From positions 1-62,079 of the forward strand of contig CAZFLM010000035.1 of assembly GCA_964519955.1 (NCBI GenBank): a stretch of DNA of 62,079 nucleotides, read 5' to 3'. Shown one piece after another: positions 17,401-25,627 of this stretch. Position 1 is the stretch's first letter; the number at the start of each line of letters is the position of its first letter. Both the position numbers and the translations under genes were made by a program. The notes below the pieces were generated by a model. That model ran no database searches, was not told the origin of the DNA, and saw nothing but the letters and a program-made list of their open reading frames with translations. This DNA comes from CAZFLM01 sp964519955 (GTDB lineage Bacteria > Armatimonadota > Chthonomonadetes > Chthonomonadales > CAJBBX01).

Positions 17401-17868
17401 ATGGACCGCCTGTGGGTCAGCCGCTTCGAGGCCCTGTTCGAGCGATCGACGGTTACCGTCGCGGGGCTCAGCATCGGGCACTTCACCATGGGGCTCAGGG
17501 TGGCGCGCGAGTACTGCCCTGACGTGCTCCTGCTGTTCGATTGCGTGCAGTACCTGGATGTCCGGCCGGTGATGCACTGTGAGCGTATCCGCAGGCTGAC
17601 CGCCGAGGAGGTCGCCGCGATCGAGGGGGCCGTGCGGTACCCGTCTCCCCACGCATACTTCCAGCCCGAGGAGTACGGCGCTGCGCTGCGCGGGTTTGCG
17701 CTGGAATGCGCGGAGGGGACGTTCACGATCTGGGCCGCGTCGGTGAGCTTCCGCGAGCCGTACGATGAGGACTACCTGCTGAGAAACCTGAGCTTCCCAC
17801 CCGCCGGCCCTCTCTGGTCTGGGGGGCCTGCGCTCAGCGAGTTGATGCCGCCGCCGGCCGAGGGGTAG
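17401..17868 (+). CDS. Hypothetical protein
   Basis: A 155-residue protein starting at ATG 17401, one base after the preceding stop. Acidic and soluble, with segments such as VLLLFDCVQYLDVRP and FTIWAASVSFREPYDEDY. No known motif is recognised. Co-transcription with the glycosidase and permease genes is likely from the 13-bp spacings on both sides. Confidence 0.65.
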   Translation: MDRLWVSRFEALFERSTVTVAGLSIGHFTMGLRVAREYCPDVLLLFDCVQYLDVRPVMHCERIRRLTAEEVAAIEGAVRYPSPHAYFQPEEYGAALRGFALECAEGTFTIWAASVSFREPYDEDYLLRNLSFPPAGPLWSGGPALSELMPPPAEG

Positions 17869-17881
17869 GGCGCAGCGAGCC

Positions 17882-19765
17882 ATGGACACCGTGCGCGTTG
17901 GGCGGAGGCCGGCCGTGCGGGCCCGGGTGCTGCTGCTGACGTTCGCGGTGCAGGCGGCGTTCGTCTGGTGGGTGTGCGACAGCGAGATTGCGCAGAGCGT
18001 CTACCTCATCTGCTACTCGCTGATGATGCCGACGACCCTCTACCTGCTGTGCGGCGGCGCGATCCAGCGAGTGCTCCGGCTCGACCGGCGCGAGTTCCTC
18101 TTCAGCTACGTCGTGCTCACGTGCACGCTGCCGATCATCGGGTTCGGCGGGCTGCGGTTCCTGATCCCGGCGATGGGCTGGCTGAGCCACTTCTCGGCGA
18201 CGCAGCCCCAGTGGCGGCCCTACCTCACCGGCCTGACGTCGCTGCCCGTGCTGCACGATCCGGAGGCGATCCGGGCGCTGTACAAGGGCGGCCCGATCCC
18301 GTGGGGCGCGTGGGTGGCGCCGATCGCGTTCTGGAGCGCATTCCTGCTCCTGCTGAACGGCGCGTGGCTGGGGATGGCGGCGGTCATCCACCGCGTCTGG
18401 ATCCACTACGAGCGCCTCACGTTCCCCATCGCCGCGCTCCCGCTGGAGATCGCCGGCGCGCCTGAGAGCCCCTTCCGCAAGCCCGCGTTCTGGCTCGGAG
18501 CGGCGATCCCCGTCGTACTGCAGAGCCTGCTGGTGCTGCACGACTGGTTCCCGTCGGTTCCGGCCATGCAGCTTAAGGCGTACGACCTCGCGCCGCTGGT
18601 CTTCACCTCCGCGCCGTGGAACGCCATCCCCAACCTGGGTATGGGCCTCTACCCGATGGCGATCGGGCTGGCCTACTTCATGCCCGGCAGCGTCAGCTTC
18701 AGTTGCCTGGTCTTCTGGCTGCTGATCCGGCTGGCCTATCCGGTGGGCGCGATGGCGGGCATCGAGGCGGCCGGCACTTCCGGGGCGCGCTTCCCCTATC
18801 CGTGGGAGCAAGGGGCGGGGGCGTGGATCGCGTTCGCCCTGATCGCGCTGGCCGGCGTGCGCCACCATTGGCGGACGATGATGGGCGCCTCGACCCCCGG
18901 CGACCGGGCGGCCATGCGGCGGCTCGGCGCGATGGCGGCGCTGTGCCTGGCCGCGTGCTCGCTCCTCGCGGCGGGCGTCGGCGTCTCGCCCGTCGTGGCG
19001 GTGGGCGGCGTGCTGCTCTATGCGGCGAACGTGCTGAGCGGGGCGCGCGTGCGGGCGGAGGCGGGCGGGGTCTGGACCTTCAACCCCATCACCTGGACGC
19101 CGGGACGCATCATGGGCGACTTGAGCGGGATCGCGCACGGTGGGCCTCGGCCGCTCGTCGCGGGAGCCATGCTGGACCTGGTCTACGTGGACATCCGGGC
19201 GCAGTCGCTGCCATTCCTGATGGAGGGGCTGAAGATCGGGGAGGCCGCGGGCATCCGGTGGCGAACCATCCTGCTGTGGGCGGGCATCGGGTCGATCTCG
19301 GCGCTGGCGCTCGGCTGGTGGTTCAGCCTGCACGAGCTCTGCGCGCTGGGCGCGGCGACCGCGAAGAGCAACGCCTACGCCCTGGGGAAGGTTCAGACCG
19401 GGATGAACGAGATGCACAATCTCGCGAACCGGCGCGCCGCCTTCGACCATGCCGGGGCGCTGGCGATGCTGTTCGGCGGCGTGGTGACCGTCGCGCTCGC
19501 GGTCCTGCGGGCTCGGTTCGTGGCGTTCCCGCTGCATCCGGTGGGCTATGTGCTCTGCAACACGTTCACGATGAGCAGCTTCTTCGTGCCGACCCTCATC
19601 GCGTGCGTCACGAAGGGGCTGGTGCTGCGCTACGGCGGCCAGCCGCTCTACCGGCGGAGTCTGGCGTTCTTCGTCGGGCTGACGGTGGGCGACATCGGCG
19701 TCCAGACGGCGTGGACGATCGTCGGCCGCCTGTGCCATGTGGGGATCTACCAGTTCCTGACGTAG
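17882..19765 (+). CDS. Multi-pass membrane protein, DUF6785/OPT-like permease
   Basis: A 627-residue inner-membrane protein with about 12-14 hydrophobic segments, beginning 13 bp after the previous gene. It shows the features of a family common in Armatimonadota, Planctomycetes and Verrucomicrobia: an early helix pair, an LPVLHDP loop, WNAIPNLGMGLYPMAIGLAYFMP in two parts, SGARVRAEAGG and NEMHNLANR. The family is annotated as DUF6784/6785 and resembles oligopeptide transporters; its substrate is unknown. Position between a secreted glycosidase and UroD-like enzymes suggests uptake of a released product, which is inference. Confidence 0.7.
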   Translation: MDTVRVGRRPAVRARVLLLTFAVQAAFVWWVCDSEIAQSVYLICYSLMMPTTLYLLCGGAIQRVLRLDRREFLFSYVVLTCTLPIIGFGGLRFLIPAMGWLSHFSATQPQWRPYLTGLTSLPVLHDPEAIRALYKGGPIPWGAWVAPIAFWSAFLLLLNGAWLGMAAVIHRVWIHYERLTFPIAALPLEIAGAPESPFRKPAFWLGAAIPVVLQSLLVLHDWFPSVPAMQLKAYDLAPLVFTSAPWNAIPNLGMGLYPMAIGLAYFMPGSVSFSCLVFWLLIRLAYPVGAMAGIEAAGTSGARFPYPWEQGAGAWIAFALIALAGVRHHWRTMMGASTPGDRAAMRRLGAMAALCLAACSLLAAGVGVSPVVAVGGVLLYAANVLSGARVRAEAGGVWTFNPITWTPGRIMGDLSGIAHGGPRPLVAGAMLDLVYVDIRAQSLPFLMEGLKIGEAAGIRWRTILLWAGIGSISALALGWWFSLHELCALGAATAKSNAYALGKVQTGMNEMHNLANRRAAFDHAGALAMLFGGVVTVALAVLRARFVAFPLHPVGYVLCNTFTMSSFFVPTLIACVTKGLVLRYGGQPLYRRSLAFFVGLTVGDIGVQTAWTIVGRLCHVGIYQFLT

Positions 19766-19886
19766 TTGCGCCTCGGCGTGGGGGTCTGAACGGGTGCGTG
19801 GGACTGCTTGTGCGCGGCGAGCAAGGAATGGCTGCGGTTGTGCCGAACATGCAGGCCAACGACTGCGGCTCACGAGGTAATGAGAC

Positions 19887-20861
19887 ATGGCCCCCGCTGC
19901 CAACCCGAGCATCACCCCACGCGAGAAGGTCCTGCGCGCGATCAACCGGCAGGGCCCCGCGCCATTCCCGAAGCACGTGCGGCCCTGCCCGGCGCTGGTG
20001 GAGCACTTCCGCCGCGAGACGGGGGCCGAGGACCTCGACGCGGCGTTCGGGCTCGACCTGCGGTGGATCTACTGCGGGCGGCCGGAGCGGTTCGACTTCG
20101 ACGCCGAGATCTCGCAGGCCGAGTTCGACCGGTTGTTCGACTTCGAGGGCGTGGCGCGGTTGGCCGAGGAGACGAAGGCGGCCGGGCTCGCGGTAGTCTC
20201 CGGCTACGAGTGCGGCACGTTCGAGCAGGCGCACGAGGTGCGGGGGCTGGAGGGGCTGCTGGTCGACCTGATGACCGAGCCGGAGGAGACCAAGCGCTTC
20301 CTCAACCGCATCGCCGTGAACAAGGCGCGCATCGCGGTAGGCTACGCGAAGGCGGGCGTCGACATCGTGTTCGTCGGCGACGACATGGGCTCGCAGCGGG
20401 CGCTGCTGGTGCGGGAGGAGGCGTGGCACCGGTTCTTCCGCCCGCCGCTGCAGCACATCGTCGACGAGGTGCGCGCCGCGCGGCCCGATGCCAGGCTCGC
20501 GTACCATAGCTGCGGGCACATCGAGCCGCTCGTTCCGTACCTGATCGAGGTCGGCATCGACGTGCTGGAGTCGATCCAGCCGGAGTGCAACGACGTGGCC
20601 CGGCTCGTGCGCACGTTTGCGGACCGCCTCGCGTTCTGGGGAGGCATCGGCGCGCAGAGCACCATGGCGCACGGGACGCCGGAGGAGGTGCGCGCGGCGG
20701 TGCTGGCGCACACGGCGCTCTTCCCGCCCGGCTCGGGCGCCATCGTCGCACCGGCTCACACGCTGGAGGCCGACACGCCGCCGGAGAACCTGACCGCCTT
20801 CCTGGACGCCGTGCGCGAGGCCGACGAACGCGCGGCCCGGTTCAACGAAAGGACAGCCTGA
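19887..20861 (+). CDS. UroD/MtaA-family protein 1
   Basis: A 324-residue TIM-barrel protein of the uroporphyrinogen decarboxylase superfamily, ATG after GAGGTAATG. The YHSCGHIEPL segment has H207 and C209, the HxCG zinc site of MtaA/CmuA-type corrinoid methyltransferases; true UroD lacks it. The usual C-terminal PGC is replaced by APAHTLEADTPPEN, so His may be the third zinc ligand. Heme genes are absent nearby. A methyl-transfer or related role on a small metabolite is more likely than heme synthesis. The next homologous gene starts 5 bp downstream. Confidence 0.8.
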   Translation: MAPAANPSITPREKVLRAINRQGPAPFPKHVRPCPALVEHFRRETGAEDLDAAFGLDLRWIYCGRPERFDFDAEISQAEFDRLFDFEGVARLAEETKAAGLAVVSGYECGTFEQAHEVRGLEGLLVDLMTEPEETKRFLNRIAVNKARIAVGYAKAGVDIVFVGDDMGSQRALLVREEAWHRFFRPPLQHIVDEVRAARPDARLAYHSCGHIEPLVPYLIEVGIDVLESIQPECNDVARLVRTFADRLAFWGGIGAQSTMAHGTPEEVRAAVLAHTALFPPGSGAIVAPAHTLEADTPPENLTAFLDAVREADERAARFNERTA

Positions 20862-20866
20862 CCCCG

Positions 20867-21829
20867 ATGACCTCCAAGGAGATCGTCCTGCGCGCGATCG
20901 AGTTCCGCGACCCGCCGCGCGTGCCCATCAACTACTGCAACCGCGACTTCGACAGCTCCGATGTGCTGGCGGCAGGCGCTGCGGCGGCCGCCGGCTTCGC
21001 GCCCACCGTGCCCGGCGAGACGGAGTGGGGCTACGTGTGGCACACGCTCGACGGCACGATGGGCCAGCCGACGCGCTCGCCGCTGCAGGACCCGGAGCGC
21101 GTGGGAAGCTATGTGCCGCCGGACCCCTTCGCGGCTGGCCGCTTCGACCACGTGCCGGCGTGGATCGAGGCGAACCAGGAGAAGTTCCTGCGGTTCAGCG
21201 TGGGCATCAGCGGGTTCAACCAGGCCACGTTCCTGCGCGGGTTCGAGGAGTTCCTGATGGACCTGCACACGGACCCCGCGCTGGCGGAGCGGGTGCTGGA
21301 CTTCGTGTTCGACTTCGAGAACGGGCTGATCGACCAGGCGGCGAAGCTGCCGGTGGACTGCATCTGCTTCGGCGACGACTGGGGCACGCAGGACGGCCTG
21401 CTGATCTCGCCGCGCGTGTTCCGCAAGGTCTTCAAGCACCGCTACGCCGACCAGTTTGCCCGCGCGCACCGGGCCGGCAAGAAGGTGTGGTTCCACACGT
21501 GCGGCGACGTCTGGGCCATCATCCCGGACCTGATCGAGGTGGGCGTGGACGTGCTGGAGTTGCTGCAGCCGGACGTGTTCGGGGTGGAGCGGCTGGCGCG
21601 CGAGTTCGGCGGCAAGGTGTGCTTCTGCTGCTCGGTCGACCACCAGCGCCGCGCCCTGAAGGGCACCCGCGACGAGATCCACGCCTATGCGCGCCTGCTG
21701 AACGAGAGCCTGGGCTCGCACCACGGCGGGTTCATCGGCTACGTGGAGGACTACGCGTCGCTGGGGATGAGCGAGGACAACTACCAGTGGGTGCGCGAAG
21801 CGTTCCACGGGCTGGCGGCGGCTGGGTGA
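20867..21829 (+). CDS. UroD/MtaA-family protein 2
   Basis: A 320-residue paralogue of the preceding gene, ATG 20867, 5 bp after its stop. It keeps WFHTCGDVWAIIPDL with H210 and C212. The end of the barrel reads GFIGYVEDYASLGMSEDNY instead of the PAHT-PPEN type, so the third metal ligand and substrate pocket differ from its neighbour. CICFGDDWG marks the central strand shared with UroD. Tandem placement suggests two related reactions on one pathway. Confidence 0.8.
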   Translation: MTSKEIVLRAIEFRDPPRVPINYCNRDFDSSDVLAAGAAAAAGFAPTVPGETEWGYVWHTLDGTMGQPTRSPLQDPERVGSYVPPDPFAAGRFDHVPAWIEANQEKFLRFSVGISGFNQATFLRGFEEFLMDLHTDPALAERVLDFVFDFENGLIDQAAKLPVDCICFGDDWGTQDGLLISPRVFRKVFKHRYADQFARAHRAGKKVWFHTCGDVWAIIPDLIEVGVDVLELLQPDVFGVERLAREFGGKVCFCCSVDHQRRALKGTRDEIHAYARLLNESLGSHHGGFIGYVEDYASLGMSEDNYQWVREAFHGLAAAG

Positions 21830-21877
21830 CGGGTGTTGGGTATCGGGTGTCGGGTGTCGGGGCGTGAAGGGCGTACC

Positions 21878-21940
21878 GTCCGGACACTGAAGTACCCGTC
21901 TGGGGGGCGTTCCGCCGACCGCCCTGCGGGCGGAAGGGCC
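21878..21940. repeat. Two-hairpin interspersed element, copy 2
   Basis: A 63-bp unit. Its first hairpin is imperfect (GGACACTGAAGTACC); then comes the linker GGGCGTTCCGCCGACC and the second hairpin CCGCCCTGCGGGCGG. It repeats 150 bp later at 22028 with few changes. Before it, GGGTGTC microrepeats run from about 21830 to 21863. The 370 bp between the two UroD-like genes hold these repeats and no gene. Confidence 0.75.
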
Positions 21941-22027
21941 GAGGCGTGTGCAAGGCACAGGGTCGGTGGGTGCCGTCGAGGGCGGCGGCGGTCCATGGCG
22001 GGCGATACGTCTTGCGACCGTTGGGCT

Positions 22028-22090
22028 GTCCGGGCACTGAAGTGCCCGTCTGGAGGGCGTTCCGCCGACCGCCCTGCGGGCGGAAGGGCC
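22028..22090. repeat. Two-hairpin interspersed element, copy 3
   Basis: The second 63-bp unit in this intergenic region. The first stem is now perfect (GGCACTGAAGTGCC). A shorter relative (GCGCCCGGAGGGCGC, then GGCCGCAGGCC) follows at about 22110-22150. Confidence 0.75.
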
Positions 22091-22199
22091 ACGGCTGCGC
22101 GCTCGCGGTCGCGCCCGGAGGGCGCTTGGCCGCAGGCCCTCCAGGCGGGGGATTCATCCTCCGACGCGGCTATCATCCGACTACCAGAGGAACCTGCTG

Positions 22200-23330
22200 A
22201 TGGCTGACTCACCCTACCGCGAACGCTTCCGACGCACGCTGGCGCACCAGGATGTCGACCGGCCGCCGATGGACCTGAACTCGACCGACATGACTGGGAT
22301 CGAGGGCAACCCGCGGCGGCTGGCCGCGCTGCTGGGCGTTGTGGAGCAGGGCACGCCGGAGGCGACGGACGCGGCGGTGCTGCGGGCGCTGGACACGGAT
22401 ATCCGCGACGTGGGCGGCGTGCTGGCCCCACCGAGCGAGCTGGCGCGGCAGGTGTCGCCGACGGAGGTGGCTGACTGCTGGGGCATCGGGTATCGGTGGA
22501 ACGGGCACCACTACGAGGCGGTGGGGCGGCCGCTCGCCGGGGCGACGCTGGACGACCTGGAGCGCTACCCTTGGCCTGACCCGGACCGCATCGACCCGGG
22601 CACCTACGACGGCTTGCGCGAGAAGGCACGGTACCTCTACGAGGAGACGCCGTACGTGGTCTGCGCGCGGCACCCGGTGCTCGGCGTGTTCGAGCTGGGC
22701 TGCTGGATGTGCGGGTTCGACGACTTCCTCTACCGGATGGCCGCGGAGCCGGAGTTCGTGCACCGCTTCTTCGAGATCATCCTCGGGTACCAGAAGCGCG
22801 TCATCGCCGCGTACTACGGCGCGGTCGGGGCGTACATCCACTACACGACGAGCGGCGACGACTTCGGCACGCAGACCGGCCCATTCCTCTCGCCGCGCAT
22901 GTTCCGTCAGGTGGTTCGGCCCTACTTCGAGGAGCGGATCGCCACCACGCGCCGGTTCACGGACGCCGCGTTCTTCCACCACACGTGCGGGTCGGTGTTC
23001 ACGCTCATCCCGGACCTGATCGAGGCGGGCGTGGACATCCTGAACCCGATCCAGCCGCATGCGACCGATATGGAGCCCGAGCGGCTGAAGCAAGCCTTCG
23101 GCGACTGCCTGACCTTCTACGGCGGCGTCGACACGCAGCTCCTGCTGCCGCGCGGCACGCCGGAGGAAGTCGAGGCGAGCGTGCGGGAGGTGATCGGCGT
23201 GCTGGGCCGGGGCGGGGGGTACATCCTCTCGGCGGCGCACACGCTGCAGGAGGACGTGCCGCCGGAGAACGTGGTGGCGATGTACCGGGCTGGGGCCAGC
23301 GCCTCGACTGGTACCACGCTGGACGGGTAG
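22200..23330 (+). CDS. UroD/MtaA-family protein 3
   Basis: A 376-residue UroD-superfamily protein; ATG 22200 with AGAGGAA upstream. FFHHTCGSVFTLIPDL gives H261 and C263 as metal ligands, and the C-terminal motif is SAAHTLQEDVPPEN, like protein 1 (His in place of Cys). It is longer than the other two because of an N-terminal region containing a DPDRIDPGTYDGLREKA-type segment. Separated from them by a repeat-rich spacer but on the same strand. Confidence 0.8.
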   Translation: MADSPYRERFRRTLAHQDVDRPPMDLNSTDMTGIEGNPRRLAALLGVVEQGTPEATDAAVLRALDTDIRDVGGVLAPPSELARQVSPTEVADCWGIGYRWNGHHYEAVGRPLAGATLDDLERYPWPDPDRIDPGTYDGLREKARYLYEETPYVVCARHPVLGVFELGCWMCGFDDFLYRMAAEPEFVHRFFEIILGYQKRVIAAYYGAVGAYIHYTTSGDDFGTQTGPFLSPRMFRQVVRPYFEERIATTRRFTDAAFFHHTCGSVFTLIPDLIEAGVDILNPIQPHATDMEPERLKQAFGDCLTFYGGVDTQLLLPRGTPEEVEASVREVIGVLGRGGGYILSAAHTLQEDVPPENVVAMYRAGASASTGTTLDG

Positions 23331-23444
23331 CCTGAGTCCCGTGGCACCCAACAGTGAGGCCGCAAACGGCGACGTCCACTGGTCCTGTCGGCATGAGCGC
23401 TCTTGGCATCTCGCACCCATTCCAGTTGACATGCAGAGACAGCA

Positions 23445-24347
23445 ATGGATACCCCGATCCTGACCTTGTTGAACCGCGAGTGCGCCATCGCCCGAGGCGG
23501 GCGCGTGCGCTGGTTCGTCCTGATCGTCTTCTCTATGCTGGCGTGCGGTGTCGCCTTTGTCCTGAGCTGGCAGCCGCTGGACGGGGAGGCACTGTATGGC
23601 ATTGCTCACAGTGTACTCGTTGGACTGCTGATCGCCACGCCGCCTTACCATGGAGGCGCAGGCCCGAGCGAAATGTCCTTCGGCCACTCCTACGTCCGTA
23701 TCATCACCTATGGCGCCATCGCACTGGCCAAGGTTGTTGCGCCCGCACGGGCCGCCGCATCGATCAGCTCTGACGACCGCGCGGGGCGCCTCACCGCGCT
23801 GCAGATGACGCTTCTTCGCCCTCGCGACATCTATCTGGCCAAGGCCGTTGGCCCCACCATCACGTGCATCGCGCCGGCCGCCGTCGCTCTGGCCCTGATG
23901 TCTGGCCTGCTTCTCAGCGATCCTATGCGCGCCTCGGAGGGTGTGCGCCTAGCAGCGGAGGCACTGCTCCAGGTGCTGATGGTCGCCACGGTCTCGGTGA
24001 CGTGCTCGGCCCTGTTCCGGTCCCCGTGGGCGGGGCGGGTTGTGGCCTACCTGATGCTGCTGCTGGCGCTGCCGTTGGTGTGGAGCGCCTATTGCTGGTG
24101 GTGCGGCGGGATCGGAGCCGGGGTCGCACGTGGGGAATCGATTGACGCGTGGACCGAGCAGTCGTTCAACGCGTGCGTGTCCGCGCAGTTTCGCTTCACC
24201 GCGGGGGTCTGTCTGCTCGCCTACCTCGTCGGCGTGTCGCGGCTGATGCCGACCGGCCTGCGCGGCTATCTGCGCGGCGCAGCGGCCAACGGGCGGGCGG
24301 CGGTCGGCTGGGCAAGAGGCCTTCGAGGCCCGGCGCCTGGATCATAG
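23445..24347 (+). CDS. ABC-2 type transporter permease-like protein
   Basis: A 300-residue membrane protein with about six hydrophobic segments. The pattern of an N-terminal NRECAIARGGRVRW region, a first helix, then SSDDRAGRLTALQMTLLRPRDIYLAK between helices is typical of ABC-2 permeases, in which the last segment contacts the ATPase. No ATP-binding gene is adjacent, so it may pair with a distant one. Its stop overlaps by 6 bp the stop of the convergent reductase gene. Confidence 0.7.
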   Translation: MDTPILTLLNRECAIARGGRVRWFVLIVFSMLACGVAFVLSWQPLDGEALYGIAHSVLVGLLIATPPYHGGAGPSEMSFGHSYVRIITYGAIALAKVVAPARAAASISSDDRAGRLTALQMTLLRPRDIYLAKAVGPTITCIAPAAVALALMSGLLLSDPMRASEGVRLAAEALLQVLMVATVSVTCSALFRSPWAGRVVAYLMLLLALPLVWSAYCWWCGGIGAGVARGESIDAWTEQSFNACVSAQFRFTAGVCLLAYLVGVSRLMPTGLRGYLRGAAANGRAAVGWARGLRGPAPGS

Positions 24348-25286
24348 GATGGTGCGTATGCTGCCGCGGCCGGCGGCGGTCCGTGGCGTGGGCGGGCAGC
24401 CGTACGCCATCCCCAGCGCGTCCCGCTCCTCCGCCGATAGCCGGACCTCCCGCGCGGTCATCGCCTCCTCCATGTGCGCCACGTCCGTCGTGCCGAGGAT
24501 CGGGCGGACGTCGCCGGGTTGGGCGAGGAGCCAGGCGAGCGCGATCTGCGCGGGGGTGGCGCCCTTTGCGGCGGCCAGTTCCCTCGCTCGCTGGAGGCGC
24601 GCGGCGTTCTCTGGGCCATCGAACGCGCCGGCGCTGCCCGTGGCGAAGTACCCGTTCGAGGTGGCGGAGTAGCAGGTGCACGTGACGCCATTCGCGGCGG
24701 CCCACTCGTAGTCGGCGGCGCGGAAGCGGCGGACGGTCGGGTCGGTGGTCTCCTGCCAGTTGGGCACGCCGAGGGAGCCCTGGTTCTGCCACACGATGGG
24801 GGCTCCGAGGACCGCTCGGAGTTCGGCGACGCGGGCGAGGGGCCAGTTGCTGACGCCCGCCTGCCCGATGAGGCCCGCGGCGAGCACCTCGCGGAAGAGG
24901 GCAGCGATCTCCTCGATGGGCACGGCCGGGTCGTCGCGGTGCAGCAGGTAGGCGTCGACGCGGTCCATCTCCAGGCGGTCCAGGCTCTCGCGCAGGTCCT
25001 GGCGAACCAGGTCAGGGTCGAGGTAGCGGGCGGGGCGCGGGTACATGGCGCCGCCGTCCGGGTGCCCGCCCTTGGTGATGATGCGGGCCTCCGCGCGGGG
25101 AATGCCGATCTCCCGCAGCGCCTTGCCGAGCGTGCGCTCGCTGGCGCCGAGCCCGTTCGGCACCCAGTGCGCGTAGGTGTGCGCGGTGTCGAACTCGCGC
25201 CCGCCGAGCAGCCAGTAGCGTTCGAGCAGGCGGCAGGCGTCGTCGAAGCCGATCTTGTGCCCGATATCGCAAACGCCCAGGATCAT
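24342..25286 (-). CDS. Aldo/keto reductase family protein
   Basis: A 314-residue NAD(P)H-dependent oxidoreductase. The catalytic tetrad is visible: D33 in FDTAHTY, Y38, K72 in IITKGGH and H116 in LLHRDD. GVSNWPLARV and QIALAWLLAQ are also family motifs. The start ATG 25286 has AGGAG about 8 bp upstream. The segment HPDGGAMYPRPARYLDPDLV resembles the sugar-oxidoreductase branch of the family. It is the only enzyme on the minus strand in this part, convergent with the ABC permease gene. Confidence 0.85.
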   Translation of the reverse strand: MILGVCDIGHKIGFDDACRLLERYWLLGGREFDTAHTYAHWVPNGLGASERTLGKALREIGIPRAEARIITKGGHPDGGAMYPRPARYLDPDLVRQDLRESLDRLEMDRVDAYLLHRDDPAVPIEEIAALFREVLAAGLIGQAGVSNWPLARVAELRAVLGAPIVWQNQGSLGVPNWQETTDPTVRRFRAADYEWAAANGVTCTCYSATSNGYFATGSAGAFDGPENAARLQRARELAAAKGATPAQIALAWLLAQPGDVRPILGTTDVAHMEEAMTAREVRLSAEERDALGMAYGCPPTPRTAAGRGSIRTIL

Positions 25287-25310
25287 GGTAGGGCTCCTCG
25301 CTGTCGGATG

Positions 25311-25620
25311 GTGCTGGACGGGCAGGGACGCCCATCCCACCGTTACGTTGTGCGTGGCGCAGGATGTTCGGCCACGGCGTTGTGCTGGACGGGCAGGGAC
25401 GCCCATCCCACCGTTACGTTGTGCGTGGCGCAGGATNNNNNNNNNNNNNNNNNNNNNNNNNNNNNNNNNNNNNNNNNNNNNNNNNNNNNNNNNNNNNNNN
25501 NNNNNNNNNNNNNNNNNNNNNNNNNNNNNNNNNNNNGTTCGGCCACGGCGTTGTGCTGGACGGGCAGGGACAGGCCGTCTCACCGTTACGTTGTGCGTGG
25601 CGGGCAGGACCCCGCCTCAC
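25311..25620. repeat. 71-bp tandem repeats around a scaffold gap
   Basis: Units beginning GTGCTGGACGGGCAGGGACG start at 25311 and 25382 (71 bp apart, nearly identical) and a third, diverged copy starts at 25553 after the gap. Each contains a GGGCAGGGACGCCC core, CACCGTTACGTTGTGCGTGG and TTCGGCCACGGC. The assembler probably failed here because of the tandem copies. No gene is seen between 25287 and 25627. Confidence 0.85.
25437..25536. other. 100-N scaffold gap inside tandem repeats
   Basis: A placeholder of exactly 100 N. It interrupts the second 71-bp unit after GCGCAGGAT; the sequence resumes inside a unit at TTCGGCCACGGC, so the number of missing units is unknown. Confidence 0.95.
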
Positions 25621-25627
25621 CACGGCG

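Noticed and set aside
21830..21870. GGGTGTC/GGGTATC microrepeats
   Set aside because: A common low-complexity intergenic microsatellite; not treated as telomere-like or an origin.
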